NCBI GenBank assembly: GCA_964539025.1
Contig: CAZIFA010000006.1
Coordinates: forward strand, 122,287-186,286
DNA: 64,000 nt
Direction of reading: 5' to 3'
From: Micavibrio_A sp964539025
GTDB lineage: Bacteria > Pseudomonadota > Alphaproteobacteria > Micavibrionales > Micavibrionaceae
The notes below the pieces were generated by a model that was not told where the DNA came from, did no database searches, and worked only from the letters and a program-made list of their open reading frames with translations. The first letter of the stretch is position 1; each line of letters begins with the position of its first letter. Below, in pieces: positions 36,042-44,489 of the stretch. A program made the translations under genes and the position numbers.

Positions 36042-37109
36042 ATGGCTTTAAGAGACATTAAAGTGGAAAATTTTTACATAAAGGCACCGCAATTGCAGCC
36101 GGGCGACAAGATCGGCCTGATCAGTCCAGCGGCACCGATCGCAGCGTTCACGGGCCACAGGGTTGAAGCAGCGATGGAAAACATCCGCAAGCTGGGCCTT
36201 GTGCCTGTTATGGGAGAACATGCTTTAAGTGTCGTGGGCATGCATTCCGAAAGGCCTGAAAAAAGAGCGCTGGATATAATGGGATTTTTTAAGGATCCGG
36301 AAATCAAAGGGATCATGGCCCTTATCGGCGGATATGGCTTTGAAGCTCTCATTCCCCATCTCGACTTTCGGGTGATTGCAGATAACCCAAAAGTATTTGT
36401 TGGTCATTCCGGCAACTGCATCTTACAACTGGCAATGCTTCGTGAAGCCCGGCTGGTAAGCTTTTACGGCCCCCATGCCTTAACGCAGTTTGGTGAACCT
36501 TTCGGACCCATGAATTACATGGTCGATCACTTCAGGAAAGCCATCCTGTCCGGCAATCCGCTCCTTGAAATTAAAGCATCGCCGGAATGGACTGACGAAA
36601 TCCTGGACTGGTTTGATAAAACCGACACGACAAGATCGCGCAAAACACAGCCCAACAGCGGATATAAATGGCTAAAACAGGGGAGTGCCGAAGGCGTTCT
36701 AGTAGGTGGGTGCCTGAGCTCCATCCAGCGTTTGAGAGGGACCCGATATTGGCCGGATTTTAAAAATAGTCTGTTTTTTTGGGAAATCGCGCCGTGCCCG
36801 GGCGACATGCATAAGGGTTACGCCATAGAAGCGGTGGATTCACAGCTCGCATCGCTGGATTTAACGGGAACTTTCAATGATTGCAACGGCATGATCGTAG
36901 GCAGACCTGTCCGTTATTCGGCCAGAGAGCAAGCTTTGTTCGAGGAAAGCATCCTCGAAAACACTAAAAAATATGATTTTCCTGTTTTAATCGGTGCTGA
37001 TATTGGCCATACCGATCCTATTATAACTCTCCCTATTGGCGTACGCGGACATATCGACTCGAGAACCAACAGGTTTGAAATACTGGAAGCCGGGGTCCGA
37101 CCGACTTAG
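36042..37109 (+). CDS. S66 peptidase, MccF/LD-carboxypeptidase family (copy 1)
   Basis: A 355-residue S66 serine peptidase. The Ser-Glu-His triad is visible: Ser123 in VGHSGNC, Glu248 in FFWEIAPC, His323 in DIGHTDPI. Family members either cleave L,D-bonds in murein peptides (LdcA) or, as in MccF, cleave the amide between an aminoacyl group and a sulfamoyl/phosphoramidate nucleotide and so give immunity to microcin C-like toxins. The nucleophile context is HSGN rather than the usual YSD. No signal peptide, so cytoplasmic, which fits MccF. An AAGGA site precedes the ATG; a ProRS gene follows on the same strand after 66 bp. Confidence 0.88.
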   Translation: MALRDIKVENFYIKAPQLQPGDKIGLISPAAPIAAFTGHRVEAAMENIRKLGLVPVMGEHALSVVGMHSERPEKRALDIMGFFKDPEIKGIMALIGGYGFEALIPHLDFRVIADNPKVFVGHSGNCILQLAMLREARLVSFYGPHALTQFGEPFGPMNYMVDHFRKAILSGNPLLEIKASPEWTDEILDWFDKTDTTRSRKTQPNSGYKWLKQGSAEGVLVGGCLSSIQRLRGTRYWPDFKNSLFFWEIAPCPGDMHKGYAIEAVDSQLASLDLTGTFNDCNGMIVGRPVRYSAREQALFEESILENTKKYDFPVLIGADIGHTDPIITLPIGVRGHIDSRTNRFEILEAGVRPT

Positions 37110-37175
37110 CGTTTGACAGGCATTATAATTTTTATTAAATATAATATTTATTCATAAGGATATTAGAGTATTATC

Positions 37176-38906
37176 ATGCTGACAGATCAATTTCTTATTG
37201 TTACACACAAACAGCCTCCATCCGATGCAAAAGCTGTCAGTCACCAACTTTTATCGCGGGGCGGCTATATCGTTCAGCATGGATCAGGTTTATACAGCTT
37301 TTCCCACCTGGGACAGCGCGTGATCGACAAAATCAAGAAAACCATTGTCACCGAAATGACGGCGGTGGGCGGCCTTTACATGCAGATGCCAATCATGCAG
37401 CCCGAAGAAATCTGGCGAGAGTCACAACGCTGGGACGCCTACACATCCACCAAGCAGATGTTTGTGGTAGAAGACAGAAAAGGCGCTCACTTCGGACTGG
37501 CGCCAACAGCGGAAGAAATTGCAACACTTATTGCAAAGCAATCCGTCAGAACGGCCAGCCAGCTTCCCTTCACTGTGTTTCAGATTGGACAAAAATTCCG
37601 AGATGAACTTCGCGCACGCAACGGCCTTATGCGTACCAAAGAATTTTCCATGATGGATGCTTACAGCTTTGACGCTGATGAAGCTGGATTGGCCCGGACA
37701 TATGATAGGATCAGAGAAGGATACTATCGGATTTTCAACAAAATGGGACTTCATTTTCGGCCTGTCGCCGCAGATATGGGAGAAATGGGTGGCATACGCT
37801 CGGAAGAATTTATGGCGCTGGCGGATATAGGCGAAGACACAATTCTTTATACGGATGGCGAGTATGCCGCCAATTCCGAAATGGCTGTTTCCAATCTGGA
37901 TATTATGCCTGACGAAGAAATGAAAATTTTGTCAGAAGGTTCCTTGCTGCCTGAAAGCCGGAAAAGGCTGCTAAAGGCACAGGTCTTTATCGCCGCGATA
38001 GGCGGCACTAAACAAAAAGTCGCTGTTCTCATTGCGGATGGTCATGACGTTAATGACGTCAAGCTCAAAAACCTTCTGAAAGCAGCCGAAATCATAAAAA
38101 CAGATTCAATCGCAGCCTTCGAATTAAACGACGGCGGGCATATCTCCGCGACGAGCGTACAAAATATTGCACGCCTCGTAATCGATGAATCCGCTTTGCA
38201 CGTGCCAAATGCATCCTTGCCAACCGCAGCAGAAGGCATTTGTATCAACAACATCAATATTTCCCGCGATATTTCGGAAGAACAAGCTGCACGGGCTGAT
38301 GTTCGCCTTGCCAAAACTGGTGAAATAGCACCCGATGGCTTGCCGTTCAGAAGCGCTAAGGGTATTGAAATCGGCCATATTTTTCAGTTGGGAACACGTT
38401 ATACAAACATCCTGAAAGCCGGATATGCGGATGCGGAAGGAAAATTCAATCCTTTCCTGATGGGATGCTATGGAATCGGCGTCAGCCGTGTCATGGCGGC
38501 CATTGTCGAGCAAAACAATAACGGCAAGGGTATATGCTGGCCATACGAAGTGGCGCCGTTCCACGTTCACCTTGTGCCGGTCAATATGGATGATCCGCTT
38601 ACAAGAGAGAAATCCATTGAACTGCATAACAGCTTACAAGAACGTAATATCAACGTTCTGTTGGATACGCGAGCAGCCCGTTTCGGCGCCAAGCTGCACG
38701 ACGCTGACTTAATCGGTTCACCCTATCAAATCGTGATTGGCAGAGATATAGCTAATGGCAAGGTGGAATTCAAAGATCGCAAAACGGGAGAAACGCAGAT
38801 AATTCCTATCTCTGAAATCAATGCGGAATATCTTGCTTCGCTGGAAGATAAAAAGATGGCCGCTCACGCGCCAGAACGCATAAGCGGCCAGCATCCGACA
38901 CCTTAG
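37176..38906 (+). CDS. proS: Prolyl-tRNA synthetase, bacterial type with INS editing domain
   Basis: A 576-residue class II ProRS. Motif 1 lies at about 45-75, the TAEE proline-recognition loop at 111-114, motif 2 FRDE at 141-144, an INS editing insertion at about 225-390 (with ADGHDVNDVK matching the E. coli 'GDHELNEVK' segment), GIEIGHIFQLGTRYT at 396-410, motif 3 CYGIGVSR at 431-438, and an anticodon-binding domain to the end. Alphaproteobacteria normally use a shorter ProRS of about 440 residues with no INS, plus free-standing ProX (present at 2533). This copy, set among MccF-like and synthetase-like genes, looks acquired and may be a toxin-resistant second enzyme. Confidence 0.92.
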   Translation: MLTDQFLIVTHKQPPSDAKAVSHQLLSRGGYIVQHGSGLYSFSHLGQRVIDKIKKTIVTEMTAVGGLYMQMPIMQPEEIWRESQRWDAYTSTKQMFVVEDRKGAHFGLAPTAEEIATLIAKQSVRTASQLPFTVFQIGQKFRDELRARNGLMRTKEFSMMDAYSFDADEAGLARTYDRIREGYYRIFNKMGLHFRPVAADMGEMGGIRSEEFMALADIGEDTILYTDGEYAANSEMAVSNLDIMPDEEMKILSEGSLLPESRKRLLKAQVFIAAIGGTKQKVAVLIADGHDVNDVKLKNLLKAAEIIKTDSIAAFELNDGGHISATSVQNIARLVIDESALHVPNASLPTAAEGICINNINISRDISEEQAARADVRLAKTGEIAPDGLPFRSAKGIEIGHIFQLGTRYTNILKAGYADAEGKFNPFLMGCYGIGVSRVMAAIVEQNNNGKGICWPYEVAPFHVHLVPVNMDDPLTREKSIELHNSLQERNINVLLDTRAARFGAKLHDADLIGSPYQIVIGRDIANGKVEFKDRKTGETQIIPISEINAEYLASLEDKKMAAHAPERISGQHPTP

Positions 38907-39736
38907 GATTTTTTGCGGGCAGCTATAAAGATGTTGTTCCCACGTGCCGCCGTGTCTTCATTATCGAGAAGGGATTTTTCCAGCGCATAAATGCTCTCCA
39001 TGCCCTCTTCGCTTTCCAGAAGGGATGCAAGACTTTGTGTCTGCCCCTGCAACTGGGTTTCCGCATATCCCGGATAGATGAGAACAGGAAAGCCGTTTAT
39101 AAAAATAGTTTCCAGCCCTTGAGCGGCCATCATCTTCTCACAACGCGATGGCGTAAAAAGATGAATATCCGGCATTTGCTCTGTAAAACGCCCTTTTTGC
39201 GCAACGGCCTTTTTGGCTTCGTCAATTTTTCCATTTTTTAAATTAAAGTAACCGGCGTGATAAGCATTGGGCGCCAGCGTGCACAAAATCCCGTTCGGTT
39301 TTAAAATGCGCACCATTTCTGCAGTCACTTTTGCCGGGTCTTCAACAAAACCAATCACGTTGTGAAAATTGAAAACCAGATCAAAACTATTGTCCGCGAT
39401 ACCTTTGAGGTTGTGCAGATCCTGTTCGATCAATGTCCAACGGGCTTGCAGCGCATTTTCTTTTTGTTTTTTTCTCGCCTGTTCCAGCATGAAGCGTGAA
39501 AAATCAGCCGTCGTTCCCGATGCGCGGTCATAATTTTTAAGAATTTTATAAGACCAACGACCTGTACCTCCGCCGGCGTCGCAGAATGAAAAATCTTTCG
39601 GCAATAAAGGAATGACTTTTGAAGTCATAACTTCCCAAAGAAGCCGATCCGACAAACGCCAGTAGGACTGTTTTTCAACATCGTCATACTGCTCCGCTTT
39701 ATCCTCAAAATAGTTTTGAACTTTCTGAACGTACAT
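38903..39736 (-). CDS. SAM-dependent methyltransferase-fold protein
   Basis: A 277-residue class I SAM-binding protein. Motif I is FCDAGGGTGRWSYKI (Asp53-Gly57), the post-motif acidic residue is near 73, and SFDLVFNFHNVIGFV near 118 and ILKPNGILCTLAPN near 145 complete the fold. It is the last gene of the five-gene minus-strand unit, with GGAG 8 bp before the ATG and 12 bp from the upstream S66 peptidase. Its stop overlaps the convergent proS stop. It could methylate the cluster's product; some relatives of this fold cyclise SAM to azetidine-2-carboxylate, a proline analogue, which would fit the ProRS genes. That last point is speculative. Confidence 0.85.
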   Translation of the reverse strand: MYVQKVQNYFEDKAEQYDDVEKQSYWRLSDRLLWEVMTSKVIPLLPKDFSFCDAGGGTGRWSYKILKNYDRASGTTADFSRFMLEQARKKQKENALQARWTLIEQDLHNLKGIADNSFDLVFNFHNVIGFVEDPAKVTAEMVRILKPNGILCTLAPNAYHAGYFNLKNGKIDEAKKAVAQKGRFTEQMPDIHLFTPSRCEKMMAAQGLETIFINGFPVLIYPGYAETQLQGQTQSLASLLESEEGMESIYALEKSLLDNEDTAARGNNIFIAARKKS

Positions 39737-39748
39737 TTTTTCTCCTTT

Positions 39749-40792
39749 TCAATCCTCAACAGTATTTTCAGTAATCGTTACAAGCCCTCTATCGCAGTCA
39801 ATTTCTGCCTTAACACCAAACGGCAGAACGCACATTGGATCCGTATGGCCAAAATCCATTTGGGATATAATCGGAAGCTCTGTCAGTCCGTATTCTCCGG
39901 CTACGACATCCACCAGCGCACGGTCGTATATTTCGAGATCTTTCGCGCCGTTTATCAAAGCGGGCCTGGCCAGCAATATTCCTTTCAGCGATTGCAAAAT
40001 ACCTTGCGCCGCTAGATTCCTGATCCACCTTTTAAAATAGTGTACAGGCGGCATCTCTTCGGATGTTTCCAAAAAGAGAATGCTTGCGCTCCACGCATTT
40101 TTCTCAGGCCATAAAACCGTACCCTTTAGCATTTCCAAAACTTCCGCGCATCCTCCAATAAGACGTCCTTCGTGAACGCCTCTGCCCTGCAGCACTTTGC
40201 GGCCCAGCGGTTTTTCGGTTTTTCTTTTCCGCGTCTGAAATCCGGGGTTGGACCAGTCCAGCATCTCATTGGTCCAGACATCGGATTCCGGAATTCGTAT
40301 GGAGGGTTTTCCATCAAACAATACAGAGCGGAGGGAATCGATTGTATAATCGAACATGCCTTGGTTTTCTGCAAATCCGGCCATGATGCTTGGGCCGTAG
40401 TAACTGCAGAGCCCGGCTTTGAAACATGCAAAATGTGTTACTGTCGTATCGGAATAACCCATAAAGATTTTGGGATTTTTTTGAATCACATCGAGATCAA
40501 GATAAGGAAGTATTCTGATAGAATCATCACCGCCTATAACGGAAATTATGGCTTTTATTTCCGGATTGCCAAAGGCCCACATCAGGTCGTCCGCGCGCGC
40601 TTTTGGGTTTTTTGCTATGAAATCGGCGGACTTAAGACAATTCGGGGCCTCAACAACTTCCAGATCAAAGGTTTCCATTAATTGTCGTTTTCCTGCTTCA
40701 TAGCGATGAGGAAATAACGCAGCCCCTCCCCATGAGGAAGAAACAGTCGCGATCTTGTCGCCCGGTTGCAATTTTTTCGGTTTTACAATCAT
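39749..40792 (-). CDS. S66 peptidase, MccF/LD-carboxypeptidase family (copy 2)
   Basis: A 347-residue S66 peptidase with complete triad: Ser114 in MGYSDTT, Glu242 in LFLETSEE, His316 in DFGHTDPM. This copy has the canonical YSDTT nucleophile context and the GVHEGRLIGGC segment shared with MccF. It is clearly diverged from copy 1 at 36042, so the pair is not a recent duplication. ATG is 1 bp after the stop of the ProRS-like gene upstream. Probable role: cleavage of an aminoacyl-nucleotide or peptide conjugate in the cytoplasm, for immunity or maturation. Confidence 0.88.
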   Translation of the reverse strand: MIVKPKKLQPGDKIATVSSSWGGAALFPHRYEAGKRQLMETFDLEVVEAPNCLKSADFIAKNPKARADDLMWAFGNPEIKAIISVIGGDDSIRILPYLDLDVIQKNPKIFMGYSDTTVTHFACFKAGLCSYYGPSIMAGFAENQGMFDYTIDSLRSVLFDGKPSIRIPESDVWTNEMLDWSNPGFQTRKRKTEKPLGRKVLQGRGVHEGRLIGGCAEVLEMLKGTVLWPEKNAWSASILFLETSEEMPPVHYFKRWIRNLAAQGILQSLKGILLARPALINGAKDLEIYDRALVDVVAGEYGLTELPIISQMDFGHTDPMCVLPFGVKAEIDCDRGLVTITENTVED

Positions 40793-40793
40793 G

Positions 40794-41996
40794 TTACAGT
40801 TCCGGCATGCATTCTGATATTTTCACAACAACGGTATCTAGGGGAACTAATTCTGAAAAACCTTTTACTCTGCATAGCCCCTGCTGTGCTTCTCTTGGCC
40901 CAATGGTAATATGAAAGGACACATTGAAAAAGTCGGAAAGCCTTATTTTGTTATTCAAATTCAGGCTCCTGTCATCTATGGCCACAAGATATCCGGCCCT
41001 GCTAAAAGCGCCTGCAAGGTCTGCGACCGACTGATCCGTTTTATCATCCTTACCACCTGTCCTTAAGAGAGAAATATCAAAAGGTCTGATCGCTTTGGGG
41101 AATGCGTCGGCCACACCATTTTTGGAACGCTCAATCATATTACCGATGGCACGGTTTATACCTACGCCGAACGTTCCGACAACTGGCGTCATCAAACCGT
41201 TTTTGCCCTCATAAGTAATTCCCATCTTTTCCACGGGAAGATAGGGGTATCCCATGGACATGCTTGTATATTTGGTGCCTTCGGAGACATCACCGTCCGT
41301 GATGCCGCCATTATTCCCAAAACGCCTGACTACGCTTTGGGAAATTGTCCTGTCTCCTAGCTCGCTGCTTGCCAAAAACTCCACGGCACCGCGTTCCTGA
41401 TCTTCAACGCAAAAGGCATTCGCGCCGATACCCTTGAAAAAATCATGACAATAAAGTTTGAATAAGGACACGGTTTCTAAAAACCCTTCATGATCCTTAT
41501 CCACTGTCGTCATAACGATACAGCGTATATCGCGGGTTTTATATATGCCCTCGGCTCTCTGATGATGCCGAAAAACACTATGATCGTGCCAAAAGCGCAT
41601 CGGCAACTGGCGATAACTCTGAAGGCCGGGAGCCACGTAGTCTATCACGCTTTCTTCCGTGGAAGGGGTAATAACGTAACTTTGGTGTGGGTCGGCTAGA
41701 CCATAGATTTGGGGTCCGAATTCTTGCAACCTACCGGATCTTTCCAAAAGAGTTCTGGGGGTGAATGTAGGCAGATTTAATCGCAGGAAACCATAATTTT
41801 CGGCTAAATTCCCCGCATATGCGATCAGACGTTCTTCAACGCGAGCCAGAATAGGGCCCATGATGACGTGGCCTGAAAATGGAATATGGGCTAGGTTCAT
41901 ATGTGCGATAATCTGGTTTGTATTCATTTCCCTGATATTGTCCGGTACAACCAACTTGTTTGAAAACGGCATGGTGCTCAAGCGTGTAATTGACAT
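40794..41996 (-). CDS. ProRS-like class II synthetase paralogue without INS domain
   Basis: A 400-residue relative of ProRS. The TPSTEE loop (111-116) matches the proline-binding TxE region, motif 3 is TFGVGINR (275-282), EGTKYTS (239-245) matches the ProRS 'LGTKYS' segment, and the C-terminal ~100 residues resemble the anticodon-binding fold (FDISLLRTG, VAIDDRS). Motif 2 is altered: FRHH at 142-145 in place of FR(D/E)E. Start chosen at 41996 because AAAGGG lies just upstream; the frame extends to 42098 within the upstream gene. It overlaps that gene by 19 bp. It may form an aminoacyl-adenylate for a non-translational purpose. Confidence 0.8.
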   Translation of the reverse strand: MSITRLSTMPFSNKLVVPDNIREMNTNQIIAHMNLAHIPFSGHVIMGPILARVEERLIAYAGNLAENYGFLRLNLPTFTPRTLLERSGRLQEFGPQIYGLADPHQSYVITPSTEESVIDYVAPGLQSYRQLPMRFWHDHSVFRHHQRAEGIYKTRDIRCIVMTTVDKDHEGFLETVSLFKLYCHDFFKGIGANAFCVEDQERGAVEFLASSELGDRTISQSVVRRFGNNGGITDGDVSEGTKYTSMSMGYPYLPVEKMGITYEGKNGLMTPVVGTFGVGINRAIGNMIERSKNGVADAFPKAIRPFDISLLRTGGKDDKTDQSVADLAGAFSRAGYLVAIDDRSLNLNNKIRLSDFFNVSFHITIGPREAQQGLCRVKGFSELVPLDTVVVKISECMPEL

Positions 41997-43138
41997 TGGA
42001 ACCCTTTCTCTTCTTTTGATGCTCCCTCTATTCGCGCAATGACGGACGCCTCGCTTTCCGCCAGCGTGGAGCGTATTATTTCTCTGATCTGGCCGCATAT
42101 AACTGAAATTTTAGGCAGATGCCTTTCCGTCCGGATCTTTGCATAGCACCGGGAAATTGCTGTGCCGCTTTCACCATCAATATCCTTCGAAGGTCCGGCA
42201 GCCATGAAATCGGAAATGGCCGTCATAAACGGGCATATAATCTGCTTTTCCCCAAACGCTGTCTGGTATCTTCTTCTAAAGACACCCGCCCTCATCGCAG
42301 ATACGATTCCTCTGGAAAAATCCTGAGATTCAATTTCCTCTCCATCTCGCGCAGCCAAAACATAGGCACCGAGATATTGAGGTATATTGCTCATGATGAC
42401 ACTTGATTCAAACAGACGGATAAGATGGTTGACCGGGAAACGTTCCTCAACGGCGTCTGTGCCCGCATGGGTTCCGACGTCACAATATTCCGCAATCAGC
42501 CAACGCAATTCCGAACAGTAATTCGCCATATGCTCCTGCCAGAATAAAAAGGAGCATATGAGTTCCGGTTGCTCAAGAGAGTATTTGTAAAAATCATATA
42601 AATCTCCGTTCGTAAAATTTTTTCTGTCATGGCGTACGTGAGACAGTCCAGAGCTATAGAAGTCATGCCTTATATCGTGCTCTAGTGAAAAACGAAAAGG
42701 GTTGTCAATCTTTCCTTTAGGCGGTTCAGACAACATTCTTGGAAAATCATGTAAAAAGAAGCGATCAATCGACACCGGACCTTTATTAAAATCAGGCTCT
42801 TTCAATCGATCGTTCAAATACGCACTGACTGCCTGTGCCGGAAATACCATTTCAATTCCCTGTAGAAGGCTTCTCCTATAGTTTATGATCACATGCGCCG
42901 GAACATCTCGCGCATATTCCTGGGGGAAACCAGGATCCGCCCCCGTGATACGGAAGGAAGAAACATCATCCTTGTAACAGGCCGCGCCCGGTCCTACAGG
43001 GGATTGGTAATGCTCCGTTTCCCCATGTGGCGGTTTCCCGGCATAGAAATATCGGTCCTGCATAGTCAGAAGCGCTGAAAAAACCCCCCGAACGACAGGC
43101 GATATATCACGCATGCTCATTACACCTTCATGCTTCAT
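41978..43138 (-). CDS. Unrecognised 386-aa protein of the synthetase/MccF cluster
   Basis: I do not recognise the family. It is soluble, with no signal peptide or membrane span. It has a histidine/aspartate-rich segment HDIRHDFYSSGLSHVRHD near 165-182, helical stretches around 205-300 (CSFLFWQEHMANYC, SELRWLIAEYCD), and a C-terminal helix-rich tail. Clustered His/Asp/Glu residues could suit a metal site, but no known motif is matched. ATG at 43138 overlaps the upstream TGA (TGATG), so it is translationally coupled to the AsnRS-like gene. A TTG one codon earlier is also possible. Confidence 0.8.
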   Translation of the reverse strand: MKHEGVMSMRDISPVVRGVFSALLTMQDRYFYAGKPPHGETEHYQSPVGPGAACYKDDVSSFRITGADPGFPQEYARDVPAHVIINYRRSLLQGIEMVFPAQAVSAYLNDRLKEPDFNKGPVSIDRFFLHDFPRMLSEPPKGKIDNPFRFSLEHDIRHDFYSSGLSHVRHDRKNFTNGDLYDFYKYSLEQPELICSFLFWQEHMANYCSELRWLIAEYCDVGTHAGTDAVEERFPVNHLIRLFESSVIMSNIPQYLGAYVLAARDGEEIESQDFSRGIVSAMRAGVFRRRYQTAFGEKQIICPFMTAISDFMAAGPSKDIDGESGTAISRCYAKIRTERHLPKISVICGQIREIIRSTLAESEASVIARIEGASKEEKGFQCQLHA

Positions 43139-44193
43139 CAAGGAATGCTTAACAGGCCCTTTTGACGCACTAGAATTTGGGTGTCACGAATATCATCATG
43201 ACCGAGAATCCATAATAGAAGCCTTTCCAGCCCAATGCCGAAGCCGGAGGTCTGCATCGGATATTCTTTCTTCATGCGCAAATACCACGCATAGGTAGAA
43301 GGATCGACATTTCTGAACTTGATGGCGCCCATGGTCTGTTCGGCCGTCTTATGCCGCTGCCCGCTTCCGACGACTTCGCCGATCCCCATCAAAAGGTCCG
43401 CGCATTTTGAATAACCCTTTTCTTCGGCATCCGCTTGATAGAAAGGAACGCCAACTGCGGGAAGATCCGTAAGCCAAACCGGCGTTCCCATCTTTTTAAG
43501 AATTTCCTTCTCCGCGTTTGATGTCAGAGATATTCTCTGCCCGTTCAGCCAGACATAATAAGATTCCTCGTCGCCGAGCATTTTTTCAGCATCAACGAAT
43601 TTTAGCCTCGGGAGACCTTTTGTCGCGGTCAGTTTTAAAAACTTCTCGATATGCGATACCGATCCTGCATAAGTTGAAACCCTGTCGGCGTAAGTATCGA
43701 GAATCGTGCGGGAGTATTTCGAAATAAGACCTTCAATGGTTTTTAAATTTTCATCGAAATCACCTTGTATTTCTGCTTCAATGTGAAAAAATTCGTTCAA
43801 ATGCCGAGCATCGGAATCTTCCGCCCTGAACGTGGGCATGATATAGAAAACGCCTTGAGGATGCTGGCGGAGGAGATATTCCAGATGGAATTGCATGGAA
43901 TCCACCAGATAGGTTTGCCGACCGAATAATTCCACAGAGACTGGAAGAGAGTCGCTACCAAGCCCCATCGGGCTTGTGATCGATTGCGCTGTAACGGGTG
44001 CTAGCGCGGGCATAAATTCCTTTTCTTTGAAATATTCATACGTTGAATATGCAACGCTACCCGATAATTTTAATATAAGATTGTACCAATCACTATTTAA
44101 GGCATTGGAAAAATGGGTATCCGCATTTTTCCAGGATCCTTTTGGTACAACCAGATTACAAAGATCATCACTTGGAACAATATTTGTTTTCAT
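43138..44193 (-). CDS. AsnRS/AspRS-like catalytic domain protein without anticodon-binding domain
   Basis: A 351-residue class IIb synthetase core. Motif 2 FRAE at 122-125 with EFFHIEAE following, and motif 3 GFGIGLER at 317-324, are intact, so adenylate formation is plausible. The N-terminal OB-fold anticodon-binding domain of AsnRS/AspRS is absent: homology begins at residue ~25. This resembles archaeal AS-AR, a stand-alone AsnRS-like core that makes asparagine from aspartyl-adenylate. It is the first gene of the five-gene minus-strand unit. Start at 44193 chosen (AAGAGAG upstream); an in-frame ATG at 44211 has a weaker site. Confidence 0.85.
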   Translation of the reverse strand: MKTNIVPSDDLCNLVVPKGSWKNADTHFSNALNSDWYNLILKLSGSVAYSTYEYFKEKEFMPALAPVTAQSITSPMGLGSDSLPVSVELFGRQTYLVDSMQFHLEYLLRQHPQGVFYIMPTFRAEDSDARHLNEFFHIEAEIQGDFDENLKTIEGLISKYSRTILDTYADRVSTYAGSVSHIEKFLKLTATKGLPRLKFVDAEKMLGDEESYYVWLNGQRISLTSNAEKEILKKMGTPVWLTDLPAVGVPFYQADAEEKGYSKCADLLMGIGEVVGSGQRHKTAEQTMGAIKFRNVDPSTYAWYLRMKKEYPMQTSGFGIGLERLLLWILGHDDIRDTQILVRQKGLLSIP

Positions 44194-44229
44194 GCTTCTC
44201 TCTTTTCTCATTAAAAATCAGCCATTACC

Positions 44230-44305
44230 GCATCCGGTTAAATGGCTATCTTTGTCTAAAATATAATTTATAATTAAAGATGCATATAAATTATATACCT
44301 GTCAA
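44230..44305 (-). promoter_or_regulatory. A/T-rich promoter-like region of the synthetase/MccF cluster
   Basis: On the minus strand TTGACA (44305-44300) is followed by very A/T-rich sequence with several TATAAT- and TATATT-like words, ending about 40 bp before the AsnRS-like ATG. The exact -10 cannot be chosen. Confidence 0.35.
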
Positions 44306-44420
44306 TGGGCGCATACGGTCAAAATTTTAACCGCAAACGTTTCGCTGTGCTGCTTTGCAATATAAAACTACAACGCGAGGAAAAACTGGGATTTTCAAAG
44401 TGCGTCGAAGAGCTAGATAA

Positions 44421-44450
44421 GCAAAAACCCCGCGGTTTCGCGGGGTTTTG
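44421..44450 (-). terminator. Terminator of tRNA-Tyr (bidirectional)
   Basis: AAAACCCCGCG, loop, CGCGGGGTTTT: a strong hairpin with T-runs on both sides. It lies 40 bp downstream of tRNA-Tyr on the minus strand and insulates it from the cluster. Confidence 0.85.
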
Positions 44451-44489
44451 TGCTCAATATTCTCTTAGTGTCCTAAACTGGAGACTAAA

